A DNA stretch of 64,000 nucleotides from Microbispora rosea (GTDB lineage: Bacteria; Actinomycetota; Actinomycetes; Streptosporangiales; Streptosporangiaceae). Below, piece after piece: positions 62,522 through 64,000 of the stretch; the first letter of the stretch is position 1, and every line of letters starts with the position of its first letter. A program made the translations under genes and the position numbers. The stretch lies in assembly GCF_900156315.1 (NCBI RefSeq), contig NZ_FTNI01000006.1, positions 269,806 to 333,805 on the forward strand, read 5' to 3'. The notes under the pieces were generated by a model that did not search any database, was not told the DNA's origin, and worked only from the letters and a program-made list of their open reading frames with translations.

Positions 62522-63319
62522 ATGAATGCATACGAGCGTTGGATCGTTCTGGAAGGCGCGGCGAACGTACGGGACCTCGGCGGCCTGCCCACCGCCGACG
62601 GTGGGACCACGGTGCCCGGCCGGATCCTGCGGGCCGACAACCTGCAGGGCCTGACCGAGGGTGACATGGCACTGCTCGTGGCCGACCTCAAGCTGCGGCA
62701 CGTGGTCGACCTGCGGTCGGAGACCGAGGTACGCCTGGAGGGCCCCGGTCCGCTGACCCTCCTGCCGGAGGTCGGCATCCACCACCACAGCCTGTTCGCC
62801 GAAGGCGGGCACCTCACCGACGTCGAGGCCGACACCATCGACGACCGGGCCCTGCCGTGGCAGGGCGAGCGGGACGAGGAGGACCTGGCCGAACTTCGCG
62901 TGACCGGCTACTACTACGGATATCTGCGCGACCGGCCCGACTCGGTGGTGGCCGCCCTGCGGGTGCTCGCCCGCGACGACGGCATGGCCGTGGTCCACTG
63001 CGCGGCGGGCAAGGACCGCACCGGAGTGGTCTCCGCCCTGGCGCTCGCCGTCGCCGGCGCCACTCGGGAGGCGATCATCGAGGACTACGTCGCCACCGGC
63101 GAACGGCTGGAGGGCATCCTCGCCCGGCTGCGCGCCAGCCGCACCTACCGCGAGGACCTCGACTCGAAGCCGGCCGACAGCCACCTGCCGCGGCCCGAGT
63201 ACATGTCCCAGTTCCTGTCGACGCTGGACGACCGGTTCGGCGGCCCCCTCGGCTGGCTGCGCACCCACGGCTGGACCGACGCCGACACCGAGGCCCTGCG
63301 CGGCCGGCTGCGCGACTGA
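62522..63319 (+). CDS. Tyrosine-protein phosphatase (Y_phosphatase3-like)
   Basis: 265 aa. The domain starts EGAANVRDLGGLPTADGGTTV and the active-site P-loop is VVHCAAGKDRTGVVSALAL (H-C-x5-R). This is the actinobacterial PtpB/Y_phosphatase3-type family with protein or lipid phosphatase activity. The ATG at 62522 fits the family start. Monocistronic by context. Its stop at 63319 precedes the IS110 leader by ~15-30 bp. Confidence 0.9.
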   Translation: MNAYERWIVLEGAANVRDLGGLPTADGGTTVPGRILRADNLQGLTEGDMALLVADLKLRHVVDLRSETEVRLEGPGPLTLLPEVGIHHHSLFAEGGHLTDVEADTIDDRALPWQGERDEEDLAELRVTGYYYGYLRDRPDSVVAALRVLARDDGMAVVHCAAGKDRTGVVSALALAVAGATREAIIEDYVATGERLEGILARLRASRTYREDLDSKPADSHLPRPEYMSQFLSTLDDRFGGPLGWLRTHGWTDADTEALRGRLRD

Positions 63320-63333
63320 CAGTGATGATGTAG

Positions 63334-63422
63334 GTGAGCGCCTTCCGGTGGGGTTTGACCCAGCGACTGACTGACCTTGGGTCCTCAACCGGATCTGTCG
63401 GCCCTGGCCGGGAGGCGCTCAC
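63334..63422. repeat. Long imperfect hairpin at the IS left end
   Basis: GTGAGCGCCTTCCGG (63334-63348) pairs with CCGGGAGGCGCTCAC (63408-63422), 14 Watson-Crick pairs and one G-U. Nested inside are GACCCA (63357-63362)/TGGGTC (63378-63383) and GGTT (63352-63355)/AACC (63387-63390). The whole ~89-nt unit folds as one extended hairpin. Confidence 0.7.
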
Positions 63423-63545
63423 GTGCACTCACCGGACCTGGCGGAGTGACCTAATAAGAGCCTGGCCAGAGGCCCCATCACTGTCTTGTCCGCATCGCCC
63501 GGCTGGTGCGTGCCGCCCTGCCCCGGTCAAGACGACAGGACGACG
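63334..63545 (+). ncRNA. Candidate IS110 bridge RNA
   Basis: The ~210-nt noncoding leader ahead of an IS110-family transposase gene is where bridge RNAs are encoded in the IS110 group. The strong hairpin at 63334-63422 and the following pyrimidine/purine-rich stretch fit a structured RNA with loops. Exact boundaries and the target/donor-binding loops were not defined by eye. Confidence 0.4.
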
Positions 63546-64000
63546 ATGGCTTCCATTACACCGCATGACACGGCGATCATTGAGATAGCCGCCGGCGTCG
63601 ACACCCATCAAGACATCCACACCGCAGCCGTCATCGACATGGTCGGGCGGGTGCTGGGCAGCGAGCAGTTCCCCGCCACCGCGGCCGGATACCGGGCGCT
63701 GCTGAGCTGGATGCAGGGATTCGGGCACCTGGTGCGGGTCGGGGTCGAAGGCGCCGGTGTCTATGGCGCCGGCCTGGCTCGGCTGCTACGCAAGCGGAAC
63801 ATCTGCGTGGTCGAAGTCGATCGCCCCGATCGCAAGGCCCGCCGGTTCCAAGGCAAGTCCGACCCCATCGATGCCATCGCCGCCGCCAAGACGGCCCTGG
63901 CCGGACAACGGACCGGCACGCCCAAACAGCGCGACGGCCGGATCGAGGCGCTGCGTAATCTGCGGGTGGCACGCCGGTCGGCGATCGATCAGCGCGCCGA
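63546..64000 (+). CDS. IS110-family transposase, N-terminal part
   Basis: The first ~151 residues, frame still open at the edge. DEDD motifs of the RuvC-like domain: first Asp in AAGVDTHQDIHTAAVID, Glu in VRVGVEGAGVYGAGLARLL, and KSDPIDAIAAAK for the third acidic region. In IS110 elements this recombinase works with a bridge RNA to pair donor and target. The ATG at 63546 has AGGACGACG upstream. Confidence 0.9.
   Translation, partial: MASITPHDTAIIEIAAGVDTHQDIHTAAVIDMVGRVLGSEQFPATAAGYRALLSWMQGFGHLVRVGVEGAGVYGAGLARLLRKRNICVVEVDRPDRKARRFQGKSDPIDAIAAAKTALAGQRTGTPKQRDGRIEALRNLRVARRSAIDQRA

Larger units (their letters stand above)
63334..64000 (+). mobile_element. IS110-family insertion sequence, left part
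   Basis: Noncoding leader plus the 5' part of a DEDD transposase, truncated by the window edge. The left boundary is uncertain (63320-63423) because IS110 elements lack long terminal inverted repeats. The right end is outside the window. Confidence 0.75.

Overview
The window is about 64 kb of very GC-rich DNA. It has frequent GTG starts, start/stop overlaps of the ATGA/GTGA type and several apparently leaderless genes. The gene content is typical of a filamentous actinomycete: a SARP-ATPase-TPR regulator, ECF42 sigma factor with a DGPF partner, polyphosphate glucokinase, a maleylpyruvate-isomerase-like (mycothiol-type) protein, a DUF1876 protein, a Spo0M-like protein, HrpA helicase and a eukaryotic-type Ser/Thr kinase. 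Streptosporangiales is my best guess from overall flavour only. No rRNA, tRNA or CRISPR array was seen. It reads as ordinary chromosome with one insertion sequence at the right edge.

Layout. 0-10 kb: the 5' end of an ArsR-type regulator with an operator dyad, a SnoaL-like protein, pntAB (proton-translocating transhydrogenase), a PIG-V-type membrane mannosyltransferase, a methyltransferase, and a NarL-type two-component system (TCS) divergent from a 4-TM protein across a triple half-site operator. 10-20 kb: PaiB-like FMN protein, AlkZ-like winged-helix protein, an ABC exporter divergent from a second NarL-type TCS, aldo/keto reductase plus epimerase, and an alpha/beta hydrolase divergent from a MarR regulator with a clear operator. 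20-27 kb: an unsecreted GH10 xylanase, a DinB-like enzyme, TetR coupled to a TIM-barrel-like protein, the ECF42/DGPF pair, Spo0M, and a His-rich cation diffusion facilitator. 27-37 kb: a large SARP regulator coupled to a GNAT protein, FAD oxidase, DUF429 protein with a collagen-like insert, an ArsR-SRPBCC-SRPBCC operon and a secreted EEP nuclease.

37.3-40.8 kb is the most unusual region. A Gln/Tyr-rich protein with YGQ repeats, a 97-aa helical TPR-like protein and a subtilisin-like protease without signal peptide are co-directional and end at a strong terminator. I do not recognise this as a described system.

41-49 kb: DUF1876, universal stress protein and Hsp20 form a dormancy/stress cluster. 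An OmpR-type TCS is divergent from a secreted triple-repeat Cys-paired protein across an 11-bp-phased direct repeat. Next come a frameshifted GAPDH remnant, a cupin, a P-loop kinase, ppgK, and a short sulfur-type leader peptide before an orphan winged-helix regulator. 49-64 kb: hrpA, gamma-glutamyltransferase, HAD hydrolase, MarR/serine hydrolase divergent pair with a dyad, hemerythrin-like protein, LacI regulator, Ser/Thr kinase downstream of a secreted SGNH esterase, a tyrosine phosphatase, and the left part of an IS110-family element whose noncoding leader is a candidate bridge RNA.
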